Below are positions 47,341 through 59,900 of a stretch of 64,000 bases of DNA, piece by piece; within the stretch, counting starts at the first letter, position 1, and each line of letters starts with the position of its first letter. The DNA lies in NCBI RefSeq assembly GCF_958979055.1, contig NC_084898.1, forward strand, positions 6,237,001 through 6,301,000. Direction: 5' to 3'. The notes under the pieces are model-generated. The model saw only the letters and a list, made by a program, of their open reading frames with translations. It was not told where the DNA came from and did no database searches. The stretch comes from Alnus glutinosa. Lineage: Eukaryota > Streptophyta > Magnoliopsida > Fagales > Betulaceae. A program made the translations under genes and the position numbers.

Positions 47341-48598
47341 TAATGATTTAACTAATACTGACAAGCATGCAAGTCAAGAAAAAGTTAGGCTCGAAGATCC
47401 GACTTATTCAAACACTCTATAATTAATTAAGCTAAGACTAGGAAGACCATTATATCTAATTATTCTATAATACCAATTACAGGTGTCAAGTTGGATTTTC
47501 TGATAAATTTTCGTATGGTGGGACATTAATCTGCTGTCCGCCCACCGTCCTAATTATATAATTGAAACGGAAAATGACAGAAAAACGTGAGGAGATAAGC
47601 TCAGGAAAAAAAAAGAAAAGAAAAAAGAGAAAAAAAAAAGTTATATATATATATATGAGAGGATAAGCTCCATTACGTACTTCATGTAAAAACCTTAATT
47701 ACCTACAAGCAATGAAATCAATTTTTTAATTAATTAATTATTATTATTATTTTTTTTTTTAGGGCTGCAGAATATATTTATTTATTTATTTTGAAATTGA
47801 AGACAGTTTTGACTTTATCGATCTTTAACCGTGAAAATGAAAGTTATGCAACTTGGGATTAATTAGGTTCTGGAGAAATGCTAGAAGCTAAACTATATAT
47901 TATTGCATGCATTTATATTTCACTTTGATGATGCGGTATTACTAATCGGTTCTTACTATAAAAAAAAAATGTAATACTACTACATATGAGACCCTCATTT
48001 CACTGTATCTGATCACTTGGTTAGCTGATCGATGGACTGGATTAAACCTTTTTTTTTTAAAAATAAAAAAAATAAAAATAAGGGTTGATGGATACTACTA
48101 CATCAGTCCAGTAAAATGAAGGTGTAGTATATATCATTAATTAAAAAAAAAAAAAAAAGAAGTCAAGATTTGATTGACAATATCATATCAATAAAGTAGG
48201 ATAAAAGTGAAATGTATAACATTACTCTTTAAACTTTGTAGGGCTTCCCACGACCACCACATGACAATGCAGTTGAGGAGTCTTTTTAAGATATCAAATT
48301 ATTATTATTATTATTATTTTTGTATAAAAATTAAAGAGTAATGTTATACATTACACTTTTATCTCGCTTTGTTGATGTGGTACTGCCAATCAATTTTTAA
48401 ATTTTATTTTTTTTGCTCTAATAGCTAATTGGTAGTGCCGCATCAACAAAGTAGGATAAAAGTGTGGTATATAGCATTTATCAAAATTAAAACTAAGAGT
48501 AATGCTAAAAATTACAATTTTACCTCATAACTATCACGCAATGTTGACGTGACATTTTCAACCAATATTAATATTAGTTATTATTAAAAAAAAAAAAG
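47341..48598. mobile_element. cluster of small MITEs
   Basis: The clearest is 48335-48480: 'gagtaatgttatacattacacttttat' (cut: TTACACTTTTATC) pairs with 'gataaaagtgtggtatatagc', and TTGATGTGGTACTGCCAAT pairs with ATTGGTAGTGCCGCATCAA. Related pieces lie near 47930 and 48120-48240 and again at 49320-49390. No gene. Confidence 0.5.
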
Positions 48599-49090
48599 AT
48601 TAAATACCTTTTTGCCCTTGGGTTTTAACAACTTTATTTTATTTTTTTCACATCAGTTTCATTTCGTATTATAGGTGGTACTTTGCTTTATGTGTATATA
48701 GGGGAATAGTACTTCCGTTAAGAAAACTAACAAATTTTCACGTCAAACCAATCAAAACTTGCCATGTATCATTAATTTTTTTTTTTAAAAAATTAAATTT
48801 AAAAAATCAAGGAAAAAATAGAAAATATTTAAAAATAATTTTATTTTTTTAAAAAAAACTAAAAGTATTTGGCTTGCGGGTAGTTTTGGCCACCCTCAAC
48901 AGTCGGTTTGGGGGTGGCCGAACTACCCCTAAGGCCCTTAGAGGTGGTCATGGGGCATAAGAGTGGTTCGACCACCCTTGGACCGGTTGTAGGGGGTGGT
49001 CGAAACCATCCCAAGGCCAAACGGGGGTGACTTGGCCACCCCAAGGTCCTTGGAGGTGGTTTCAACCTCTCCCATATAACCCTTTTATAT

Positions 49091-49130
<40 letters not shown>

Positions 49131-49287
49131 AATGAGGCAAATTTTGATTGGTTTGACACGAAAATCTGTTAGTTGAAGTACTATTTTTCTATATACTTAT
49201 AAGCGAAGTACTACTTATGATAAAAATGAAACTGATGTGGAAAAAAAATAAAGTTATTAAAACCCAGGAGGCAAAAAGGTATTAAAC
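48599..49287. mobile_element. long-armed MITE with GC-rich core
   Basis: The arms are about 150-175 bases: ATACCTTTTTGCC pairs with GGCAAAAAGGTAT, then GGTTTTAACAACTTTATT with AATAAAGTTATTAAAACC, and GTCAAACCAATCAAAA with TTTTGATTGGTTTGAC. The core at about 48880-49080 is GC-rich (GGGGGTGGCCGAACTACCCC, GGGGGTGGTCGAAACCATCCC). Non-coding. Confidence 0.75.
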
Positions 49288-49591
49288 TAAGGGAAAATAT
49301 ATATATCGAGAGTTGTTTGGGATTGCCACATCAACAATATTATAGAGTAGTTGTGAGATAAAAATGTGGTGTATATATATAGCCTTATTCTAAAACTAAT
49401 TGACTAATAAAAAAAGATTACTAATATTATATACCGCACAAACATCCTACAAATATCTACAAAGCTGACATAACATGATTTAATAGCTAGTGAAATGCTA
49501 CTAAATTCCGTCCTGTCAATTTTGTGAAATACTAATTAATGAGATGTTTACGTGTTCCAAAACACTAGTTTATAAAACAAGACAACTTTGT

Positions 49592-49629
<38 letters not shown>

Positions 49630-49828
49630 CAGATAGACAACTTTGAGTTTTTGTTTGTGCTAATTAAATATCCTTGGAGACTCTGAACCTCTTTTCCGTT
49701 GATTTTTTGCCTCGATTTATCTACACTGACCACCCTTCGTCCAAAGTTGGGTGTTCGCATTTATTAGGGAGATTTGGAAAGGACTCAAAGTGCTATGTTA
49801 ACAACACTGTATTGTATTTCAAGCCTAA

Positions 49829-49859
<31 letters not shown>

Positions 49860-50188
49860 TTTCTAGATAAATGGGGAAAGAGGTTTCCTAATATTGTATT
49901 TTAATATGCAGAAAGAGTTCTGTTTGTTGATGTTTTTTGAAAGTGATTTTTGTTTTTGGTCTATTTATTTATTTATTTTTGTGTGTGTTTGGAAGAATGT
50001 TTTGTGTTTGTGTTTTTAATTTATTAATATTTTTGTTTTAAGAAGATAAAACAAGGTTTTGTCACAAGATTGAGTTTCACGTTAATTGGAAAAAATATAA
50101 GTTATAACATAATTGATCGAGGTTATATAAACTCATAAGCTTATTAATTAAGTTTTTAAGTCGAATAGTGTCCCAACATGTTATTATA
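49288..50188. other. AT-rich intergenic DNA
   Basis: A 36-base T run at 49594-49629, a TA microsatellite near 49831 and no gene. Confidence 0.35.
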
Positions 50189-50302
50189 GAGTAATGTTAC
50201 TCTTCGTACCCATTTTACATTGGTAACGTACGTGTATATCAGCTACTTAAAACACGTCATATTAGCCGATGTGAAATGATTGTAAAAAGTAACATCACTC
50301 TC
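50189..50302. mobile_element. small MITE, copy 2
   Basis: 'gagtaatgttac' and 'gtaacatcactc' ends; 'acttaaaacacgtcatattagcc' type interior (cut: ACTTAAAACACGTCAT). Same family as 12741-12870. Confidence 0.6.
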
Positions 50303-50308
50303 GACTAT

Positions 50309-50468
50309 AGAATAATGCTACTATTCACACCCATTTATCACACTCAAGTCACACGGTTGATATGACGTGTATTAAGTGATTTATAATGTCAACCGCTTAA
50401 AACATATCATATCGGCCAGTAAAACATAAGTGTAATAAATAGGTGTAAAGTGTACCAATACTCCTTAA
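50309..50468. mobile_element. small MITE, copy 3
   Basis: 'gaataatgctactattcac' at the left and 'gtgtaccaatactcctt' at the right, with TTGATATGACGTG pairing approximately with the 'aaaacatatcat' side. Adjacent to copy 2. Confidence 0.55.
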
Positions 50469-50867
50469 TTATGATAAGTTTTCGGTGAAAAATGTTTCAC
50501 CGATTTTACTAAAATACTGTTCATCAAGATATGATCAATCTTCCCGACAACAGACTCATCGTGGCCACAAAAATTCAAATCCCGACGTTAGAATTGTTTT
50601 TATTAAAACCTCTAAATCTTGTTTTTGGTTACTTTGCCTCTTCTTTGTCTTGATCTCAGCAACTTGACTTGAAGAATGTGGCTTTGCGACAAGAATCATC
50701 CACCTTGTGGCAGGAAAGTCATAAATTTGTGATGGCATTGGACCCATTTCTATATGCAAGTGGATTTATTTATTTATTTTTTTTTTAAAAAAAAAGAATA
50801 TTTAGGTTCATGAATTATAAGATCGACCGGTATAATTGCTTTGATGCTCAAATTATAAGGAACTTGA

Positions 50868-51230
50868 GCAACTTCCAAAATCTAAAAGGAAAGGGCAACT
50901 CTTCTCCAAACTTCTTTCTCCAGCTGCAACCACTTTCGTGGCATCCATTGAGGAATATGAAGTCGTGCAAAGTGCAAATGTGAAGCGCAAGGAAGAGCAA
51001 AGTGAGGCAGGACAATATATATGAGCAATGCTTAGGAGAAGCATTTTCATCCGGAAAAAATGGTTCTCCATGGCATTATTGTAATTAAAATATTACAGTA
51101 ATGCCACTTTTAATTACAATAATGCCATGGAAAAGCATTTTTTCCGGATGAAATCCGGAAGAAATGCTTCTCCTAAGCATTAGCCCAATATATATTGGAG
51201 GACTGTATATTTCTAAGCCCTTGAGGATTT
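50868..51230 (+). pseudogene. WRKY pseudogene fragment split by a MITE
   Basis: 50868-51023 matches WRKY exon 2 at about 46363-46490: 'aggcaact.ttctcc', 'catccattgagga' with 'agccattgagga', 'tgtgcaaagt' and 'gaggaagagca'-like blocks in order. Similarity resumes at 51184-51230 ('atattgga', 'ttctaagcccttgaggattt'). Between them is a hairpin MITE. The WRKY domain itself is absent and the frame is broken. Confidence 0.75.
51027..51181. mobile_element. hairpin MITE in the WRKY pseudogene fragment
   Basis: The ends AATGCTTAGGAGAAGCATTT and its exact complement frame 155 bp of nearly complete inverted repeat (TTTTTTCCGGATGAAA, CCATGGCATTATTGTAATTA). AGC flanks both sides (51024-51026 and 51182-51184), a possible 3-bp target duplication. 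Confidence 0.8.
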
Positions 51231-51239
51231 AATTTGATG

Positions 51240-52080
51240 AATGATGGCAGGGGGTGGTTAGGTTACCCCATTTGGCCGAAGAGGTGGCTTGACCACACCC
51301 TCTTCTAACTTTTTTTTGCTTTATCTTTGTTTTTCTGTTTTTAAATATGGTTCATATATATAAGTGACATGTGTCGTTATATAATTGAATTTGACATGGC
51401 ACCACTATTAAAAAAAATTGTTTAGTGTCACTTGAATAGTGTTGTTAAACAAAGGGTTGAAACTCCAAATTAGAGTCGTTTTACTATTCAAGTGACACCT
51501 ATTAGAGACGCTTCTGCTCAAACAACACTAAACACTGTTCAAGTGACATTAACTGTTTAGTGTCGTTTGAATCCATAAATGATGCTAATGTGAATAGAAA
51601 AAATTAAAAAAAAAATTAAAATTAAAATTAGGATCCTCTTCTTCTATGCTGGAGCTGATAAGTGCTTAATGTTACACATTCAAGCCACTTAATTTACATA
51701 TGTTAATCTCTTAATTTTGTTATAGTTTGATGTTTTCTTGTATTTTACAGGTTTTGGAAGAATATCCATCAAATTCCAAGATTAGAATGAAGTCAGTAAA
51801 CTCACTTTTCGAAAGATTCAATTCCAAATCAATTTTGAATTTAAGAAATGAGAAGTCAGCAAAATTCGTTATTTTTGGAATGAATCCAGAATGAATACAT
51901 CTTTGTATTTTAATCATAACGTTTTGGTCGAGTATCGTATTGTGGTGAATCTAGTAGCGTTGGAAAACTAATACAAAAAGAACAAATATGTATGAAATAA
52001 ATTTTTCCTAATTCGGATGTTTACTATGTCAAAATCACCCCAAAATAAAAAATCGCAAATCTAGAGGAATTTGTAATCTT
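51240..52080. other. repeat remnants
   Basis: Begins with a scrap of the GC-rich core family (GGGGGTGGTTAGGTTACCCC, near 51249). It then has 'gtttagtgtcacttgaa' and 'aagtgacattaactg' inverted words at 51415-51590, like subterminal repeats of the CACTA-like element at 53330. No gene. Confidence 0.4.
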
Positions 52081-52084
52081 TTTC

Positions 52085-53060
52085 CTTTTTGGATTGAATT
52101 TTCAGTCTCCTACTCAGATTAGGAGACTGACCTCCGAATTTTCTAGTATTCTTAGGGCTTCTAGAGCTCCTTTAATCCCTATAAATAGGTCTCTAATATT
52201 TGAAAAAAAAAACATACAAGCTTTGGGAGAAGAATTGGAAGCTACTTCAAGAAGGATTTTGGTTTTTTCTTTCTTCCTTTTTTTATTTTATGTATGTATA
52301 TATTTTTAGTCTAAATTAGTTGTAGTTAAATACTTTAGTTAGGGCTTGATTGAAGCCCTAATCATGTCTCTTTAAGGTTTTCAATTGGCGCATTTGCTAC
52401 AATTCATATACTAATGCTTAACTTGATTGTTTCCTGTTTTCTTGAATTCCTCGCATGTTTATGCTTGATCATCATATGCATGTGATGCTCTTGTTATTTA
52501 TGTTAGTTTGGATGGCCGAGTCCTAGGCATAATAGAGTAACAAAAGAGTCGATCCCATCATAGGTTCTTGGATTAATCAAAATGGAAAACCGGAAGTAGA
52601 TGCCATGCTCTAGGCTCTATGTGTTTGTCGATCTCCACAGTTTTATGCTTTTTTAAAAACATTAGAGCAGATGTCATGCCTAATCCTTTAAAGAAAGAAA
52701 AGAATTAGACTAGATGTCATGCCTAATTCGTTGCTTAGGGAGATCAATAGCCTAAGGAGTAGATGCCATGCCCTTAGGTTGACAAACATTAAGTATCAAG
52801 TTATGAATTGTAGAATTGGCATTGTGAATCTTAATTGAGTATGATTAGCGGTAGATATCGAAGCCCTACCTAACTTCTTATTATATCTCATCAATACTTT
52901 TATTTCTTCTCACTCATCTCAGTTAGTTAGGACAATATTCTTTTTTAACATAATTTACCAATCCTCGTGGGAATGATCTTGTATTTGCCTGCTATACTAT
53001 TGTTTTGATCTTGTATACATGCGAGTAAAACGTACAAGTATTTAGGTAGATATTTGCACA
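52085..53060 (+). mobile_element. probable LTR-retrotransposon-derived non-coding segment
   Basis: A CTATAAATAGG promoter-like box at 52179 followed by a leader like that of LTR elements, a set of 'tagatgccatgc' and 'agatgtcatgcctaat' repeats (52590-52770), and an 'aatcctcgtgggaatgatct' stretch. That stretch recalls the junction sequence of large non-coding LTR elements. No protein domain, and the boundaries are not defined. Confidence 0.4.
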
Positions 53061-53329
53061 ACAGGAGTGCAGGCCGAAGACTCCTGCGCATGAGTCCAGT
53101 GCTGGAGACTTTTGCACAGGATTTTAGTGTACAAGAGTCCCGTGCTCCAATGCCGGAGTCTCCTCTTGCAGGAGACTCCAACAACAGAGAAGAGTGAAAG
53201 AGAAGAAAAAAAAAAACTCAATTTTTCCAAGAAGACCAGTAGCTTCCTCTCAACAAATATACCATAAAGTATCATGATTATCATCATTAAAAAAGAAAAA
53301 AAAAAATTGGAGGATCAATACCTTCGCAA

Positions 53330-53521
53330 GTCCAGTAGTGTTGATGTTGTCCAATCCCAACCTCTTTAGTGTCATTTAAAGTCTCAAATGACGCTAAATT
53401 TAGCGTCATTTACTGTTTAAACGACACTAAATTTAATTTTTTTTAGTGTCGTTTACTGTTCAAATGACGCTATTTAGCGCAGTTTTGTACAAGCGACACT
53501 AACCCAAACGACACTAAATAA

Positions 53522-53560
<39 letters not shown>

Positions 53561-53582
53561 CTTTTCTTTTCTTTTTGTAGTG
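53330..53582. mobile_element. CACTA-like element end
   Basis: 'tagtgtcatttaaa', 'aatgacgctaaattt' and 'aaacgacactaaat' alternate in both directions, and the block ends TTTTTGTAGTG at 53582 after a long T run. Left end not found. Confidence 0.5.
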
Positions 53583-53694
53583 CACTAACAGAATCCGTCA
53601 AGATTTTGGACTGAAGTTGATAGTTGAGACTTATTCGTTATTTTTGCATACAACAATGAGCTCTCAAAACATTTTTATATGTACCATAGGGAGC

Positions 53695-53910
53695 TTATTG
53701 CAAATTAGTGTAACCACATGGATTGATTTTGCATTTTTTTCTTAAATTATGAAAGACCATTTTTAAAAAATCGTCAATAAATCTAACAAAATAATACGCA
53801 CCTTCATTTGAAGATAGTGCCACTGGTCCCCAAACATCTGAGTGAATATAGTCGAGAACATCTTTGCTCGTGTGAGACGCCACCTTAAAATTGACTCTTC
53901 ATTGCTTTCC
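53695..53910 (-). mobile_element. Copia integrase fragment, decayed
   Basis: The 62-residue frame SKDVLDYIHSDVWGPVAL..GAYYFVRFIDDF is the start of the Ty1/Copia integrase core, including the first catalytic Asp context (HSDVWGP). It runs out of frame after 53695. The left LTR of the gypsy element starts a few bases beyond. Confidence 0.75.
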
Positions 53911-53917
53911 CATATAT

Positions 53918-56268
53918 TGTAACGACCCATTTTTTTTTTTTTTAATACAAACAGAAAACGAGTCATCACAATGGCACGACTATTTGTTGCTCAACCAACA
54001 TATGGCACATGCTCCATAACATGTACCTGATAATCAGAGTTATATCTAACAGCGAAAAACGTAATGATACCATCATAATTTCAGCGGAAAAGCTCATCTA
54101 AAACGTAACCTATTGATTATACAAAAGAGTCATACACATGTCTATCTATTTAAGGCTTAACATCATTACATCATATAACAAAAGAATGGCTTATACAAAA
54201 GAATATGTGACACCCACGTCACAAGCCATATGCAAAATATACCAAAAGAGAGGACACCCTAGGCCATCCCATTACAACTGTCGCTGTGGGCCTCAGTTGT
54301 AATATCCCAGATATAACGCTATTAGATCGTCATCTAACTCTGGAGTACTTGCAGCCAAATGAGTATCATCTATACGGTTGTGGGGGTAGTCACATCCGTA
54401 TAGGTGAAAGAATGAGTTCTTCGTCTCAGTACATAATATCGAGACCTTAGTGATATTAAACTAACTGAGTTTTCGCAAAGAACCGACTTTTCTTTCTAGT
54501 CTTGCGTACGCTATAACAGCTATCAATTTTATAAACTTTTGTTTGAAAAACCCCCATAACTGAATAGCGAACACCGACTAATAGAAAACATTTAAAGCAT
54601 ACTATGTAGCTGTGAACATATATAGAAGTTCCAGTCATCCCACCTTGGAAGCTTCTACATATAAACTCATCTGCAATATATTACTTTTAATCGGTGGCTT
54701 AGACATATGTGCATATGATCACCCCATTATAGGATTCACACCTACATATAAGTCTTAAGCAAGAAAACATGGCATCTTACTATTCCATACTAAGATATCA
54801 CCATTCTCCAAAATACAAGCAACAACATATCTAATTGCAGTACAGCTTCATGCCTTGAACGTCAGTTAATCATGCGAGCACTAGAGTGGAACTCTAATAT
54901 GCAAGCACGTCTTTATTGAAGAACAATGACAGTCAACCTACTTACTCATATGCATACTAAACACATGCAACCAGGTGATAGAAATATACATATGTTCTTT
55001 CCCATTAATACTCATATGCATACTAATACGTCTAGCATAAAACTACTAGCATATCATGAAAACATCACACATCTAAAAATAATGTTGTGCATGCTTGTTG
55101 GTGTTCCTATGGGGCTTAGGTCTCACAATACTAATTCATGCGTAAGTTCTTATGGGGATTAGGTCCACCTGGGGTTTAGGTCCCCCAATATAAGTTTTGC
55201 CTCCCTGACAAATACCATAGGGCTTAGGTCTCCCAATAATATCTGCCAGGTACCCTAGGGCTTAGGTCCGCCAATAATTTGTTTTGCCTCCCTGACAAAT
55301 ACCATGGGGCTTAATATTTACCAGGTACCCTATTCATGTTTCATGCTCAATGCTCATGCTTAAAACATGCTCATACATGCTTTCTTCATATATACTATAC
55401 ATTTAATTTCGTGATCATGCCTTAATACATGCTTTCTTCATAAAACATAAACAGTTCAATGTGTCATTTCTTAAACAATTTGTATAACTTAAATCTCAAC
55501 CACAACAAGCATCAAATACATACATTTAATTCTCAATCATAGCAGGTAGTCAAACATTTAAAACATAATTCAAATTACACTTTTCATTCGTGCAACAATT
55601 TCTCATAAACATCATTACGATATTTTAACATAATTGAAACTACTCAAATACATACATATTTTGTAATTCTATAATATATGAAAATAATAATTTCTCAGTG
55701 AGTAGAATACTCATCTTAAGCCGCGTGTTCATCAACTCCCAACGATTCTAAACTCAATCCGCAAAGTGCCTCTAAAAATACAACACATTGCATTATTTAG
55801 CATTTTAGACAATAATTACTCAAGTAGCACTTTGAATCGCTCAAAGACTACATTATTAAATTACCCATTAAATTCTAAGAATTCTAGACAATTACCCATA
55901 AACTCTAATCACTTAATCCAACCACAATAATGTTAATCTATAAGTATTTCCTTAGGGTTAAACTCATAAAACACCACATAAATAAAATATCCAAAATTTA
56001 AGGTTTAAGAGAAAACTTACCAAAAGTTCACCGAACCAATGTCCAAGGTTGGGTAGCTGCAAGATAACACAATACCTAAAAAAAACACTAGATCAAACTC
56101 ACATTTACAAGATTTAACCAAAATCTCAAAAACATGAGTTTAGTGATTTACCCCAAAACGAACGGTAAGAACGCAGATCCTTACTCGTAGATCATGTTCC
56201 CAAAATCGAATTTGAGTTTAGATGGTTGGATCTCTGTGGATCAAGGAAATGAGACTGCCCCCACCCCA

Positions 56269-56313
<45 letters not shown>

Positions 56314-56857
56314 CTTTCCTCGGGTCTGATAAGAAAAGAGGCCTACAGCCTCTTTTCTTTTTGAGTGAGATACGCCTCACTAAGAGAGGTGCGCCTCACT
56401 TGATGAGCCCCGTTTTGGGGCGCAGGTGTGGGGCGTCATGCCTCACACCTTATATATAAATATATATATTTTTTTTTTAAAAAAAAGAGGCAACTCGCCT
56501 GCCTCTTTAATTGAAGGGTCGTACGACCCTTCATTCTTATTTTCTTTTAGTGAGGCGCACATCTTCTTACTTTTTTTTCTTTTTTTTTTGCTTTTTTTGT
56601 TTTACTTTTCTTTTGACTTTTCTCTTTTTGCTTCTTATTTTATTTCCTTTTTCTTTTCATTTCTTTTCCATTTTATCTCCTATTTCTTTTCTATTACTTT
56701 CTTTGGACCTAAAAATATCACTTATATTTTCTTTTCATGGCTACCATTTACAAGTTCATAGGATAAAATAAAATACTTTGTTTTATTTTACCACACTAAA
56801 TAGACTTATTTTTATTTAATCCTAATATACTCATTAAATATTTTCTTGGACATTACA
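53918..56857 (-). mobile_element. 3' LTR of the Ty3/gypsy chromovirus
   Basis: About 2.94 kb, starting TGTAACGACCC and ending GACATTACA on the plus strand (TG..CA ends). The outer side reads TATAT. It is directly followed by the pyrimidine-rich complement of the polypurine tract. Inside, at 55100-55330, are imperfect repeats of GGGGCTTAGGTCCCCCAATA. The copy at 63540-64000 is similar to 55130-55590, which confirms it as an LTR. Confidence 0.8.
55100..55330. repeat. minisatellite-like repeats in the LTR
   Basis: Five to six imperfect units of GGGGCTTAGGTCCCCCAATA, alternating with TTGCCTCCCTGACAAATACC and CTGCCAGGTACCCTAGGG. Also present at 63540-63770. Confidence 0.75.
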
Positions 56858-56871
56858 TCCCTCCCTCCTTA
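56858..56871 (-). other. polypurine tract of the gypsy element
   Basis: TCCCTCCCTCCTT on the plus strand, i.e. AAGGAGGGAGGGA on the element strand, touching the LTR at 56857. This is where plus-strand DNA synthesis is primed. Confidence 0.75.
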
Positions 56872-56985
56872 TAAAAATTTTGTCCTCGAAATTTGGACAT
56901 TAAACAATTTCATGCATTTGCAAACATGCGTTTTCGTTATAAATTTAACACATAATCGGTATGAATTAAATGATCATACCTGGGT

Positions 56986-59900
56986 TCACTCGAACAAGTG
57001 AGTATATCTATCTTGCATCTGCTGCTCAAGCTCCCATGAGACTTCCTCAATGCTGTGATTCCGCCATAGAACTTTCACAAGAGGGATGGACTTGGTTCTC
57101 AACTGGTGCTCTTTGCGATCCAGAATTTGCACGGGCAACTCTTCATATGTTAGATTTGGTTGAATATCAAGAGGCTCGTGACTAATCACTTGTGATGGAT
57201 CGTGAACACACTTCCGTAGCTGAGAGACGTGAAAAACCTCGTGAACGCCTGCCAAATTAAGAGACATCTCGATCTTGTACGCTAGTGGGCTCACTCTTTT
57301 TAGCACTTGGAATGGTCTAACATACCTTGGACTAAGCTTGCCTTTGTTACCAAAACTATACACATTCCACATTAGCGACACCTTGAGATATACAAGGTCA
57401 CCAACTGTAAATTCCAATGGGCGGCGATGCTTATTTTCATAGCTTTTATGTCTGCTTTGAGCAGTGAGCATACGCTTTTGAATGAGTTCAATCTTTTCCT
57501 TTGTTTCTTGCACCAACTCTGGCCCTAACAACTGTCTCTCGCCAACTTCATCCCAATACAAAGGCATTCGACATTTGCGCCCATACAATGCCTCGTACAG
57601 TACCATGCCAATAGTTGCCTGAAAACTGTTATTGTAAGCAAATTCGACTAATGGCAAATAGCGTATCCAACTCTATTTAAAATCCAACATGCACAACCTA
57701 AGCATATCCTAGAGAGTTGGAATGGTTCTCTCGGATTGGCCGTTGGTTTACGGATGGTAAGCTGTGCTAAAATTCAGTTTAGTCCCCATAGCATTCTGCA
57801 ATTTCTCCCAAAATCTTGAAGTGAATCGTTGATCACAATCCAACATAATGGAGATAGGCACTCCATGCAGCCTAATAATCTCCCGAACATAAAACTCTGC
57901 TAGCTTGTCCATTGAGTCTGTAATTTTGATGGGGGAGGAAATGTGCACACTTCGTCAATCTGTCAACAATGACCCATATGGCATCTTATCCGCTTGGTGC
58001 TTTTAGAAGACCAACGACAAAATCCATAGCAATTTGGTCCCATTTCCATGTAGGCACTTCAAGTTGCTTGAGTAGCCCCGCAGGTCTCTGATGTTTAGCT
58101 TTTACAAGCTAGCAAGAATGACACTGTGCAACATACTCAGTAATATCCCTCTTCATGCCACACCACAAAAACTTCTTTTTAGATCTTGGTACATCTTGTT
58201 ATTGCCTGGGTGAACAGTATATTGTGTCTGATGAGCTTCATAAAGGATGTCTCTTCTCAACTCAGCATCATTAGGGATAACTGTCTTCTCACTGCTTGTC
58301 TTCAACGTTCCCTCACTTGTGAGATAGAACCCCATTGCTTCACCACGACGGGTCCTATCAATGAGATCCTGTAGCTTAAGATCATCTTCCTATGCGAGTC
58401 TGATTCTGTCCAGACTTAGCGGTTGTACTACAAGTGCTACCATAATAGGAGAACCACCTGTCATTACCTTATCAATCTGCACAATGGCAATCTGCTGTGA
58501 CAGTTGGTCCATAAGCTCTTCAGGATTAGTCTCATCATCACGAGCCTTTCTGGTCAATGCGTCGGCAACTATATTGGCTTTAGCAGAATGATAGAACATC
58601 TTACTGTCGTAGTCTTTCAACACTTCAAGCCATCTACGCTGCCTCATGTTTATGTCTCTTTGAGTGAAAATGTACTTGAGACTCTGGTGATCAGTATGAA
58701 TTTCGCACTCTTCACCATATAAGTAGTGCCTCCATATCTTCAGTGCATAGACAACTGCTGCTAACTCCAAGTCATGAGTAGGGTAGTTCTTCTCATGTTC
58801 TTTCAGCTTTCTTGAGGCATAGGCTACCACACGGCCTTGTTGCATAAGCACGCATCCCAATCCCTTCTTGGACGCATTTATATACATAACATACCCAACA
58901 GACTTTATGGGCAATGTAAGCACAAGTGATGTAACTAGTCTGCGCTTCAGCTCTTAGAAGCTTGCTTCGCATTTATCACTCCATACAAATGGAGCATTCT
59001 TCTTTGTGAGGGCAGTGAGTGGCCCTAACAATGAAGAGAACCCCTCAATAAATCTCCTGTAATAACCTGCTAAGCCCAAGAAGCTACGGATCTCCCGCAC
59101 GCTCGTAGGTCGTTCCCACTCAACCACAGCTTGCACTTTTGCTGGATCCACTGCAAGTCCATTCTTGTTCACAACATGACCCAAGAATGACACTTCTTCA
59201 AGCCAGAACTCACACTTCTTCAATTTGGCAAACATCTTCTTTTCTCTTAGCTTCTCCATCACTGTCTTCAAGTGTACCTCGTGTTCGACATGATTAGTCG
59301 AGTAGACTAATATGTCACAATGAAAACCACCACAAAAGAATCCAAATACTCATGGAATACTCGATTCATCAAGTCCATAAACACTGATAGTGCATTTGTT
59401 AATTCGAATGGCATCACCAAGAACTCGTAATGGCCATATCATGTTTGGATCGCTGTCTTTGGAATGTCTTCTTCTCATACCCTGAGCTAATGGTACCTCG
59501 AAAGCAAATCTATCTTCGAGAATATCGAAGCTCCCTTAAGTTGATCGAACAAGTCGTCGATCCTTGGTAAGGGATACTTGTTTTTAATCGTCACCCTGTT
59601 CAACTCACGGTAATCTAGCACATCCACATAGACCCATCATTCTTTCGTCACAAACAAAATCGACGCTCCCCATGGAGATACACTAGGCCGAATGAAACCC
59701 CGATCAAGCAACTCTTGAAGTTGCTCTTTCAATTCTCTCAACTCTGTCAGAGCCATACGATAGGGTGCCTTGTGGATAGGTTGAGTTCCCCGATATCAGG
59801 TCGATAGAGAACTCAACTTCTTAATCAGGAGGCAGTCCCGTGATTTCAGAAAAAAATATCCAAATAGTTGCATACCACCGGAATGTCTTCCAATTTCACT

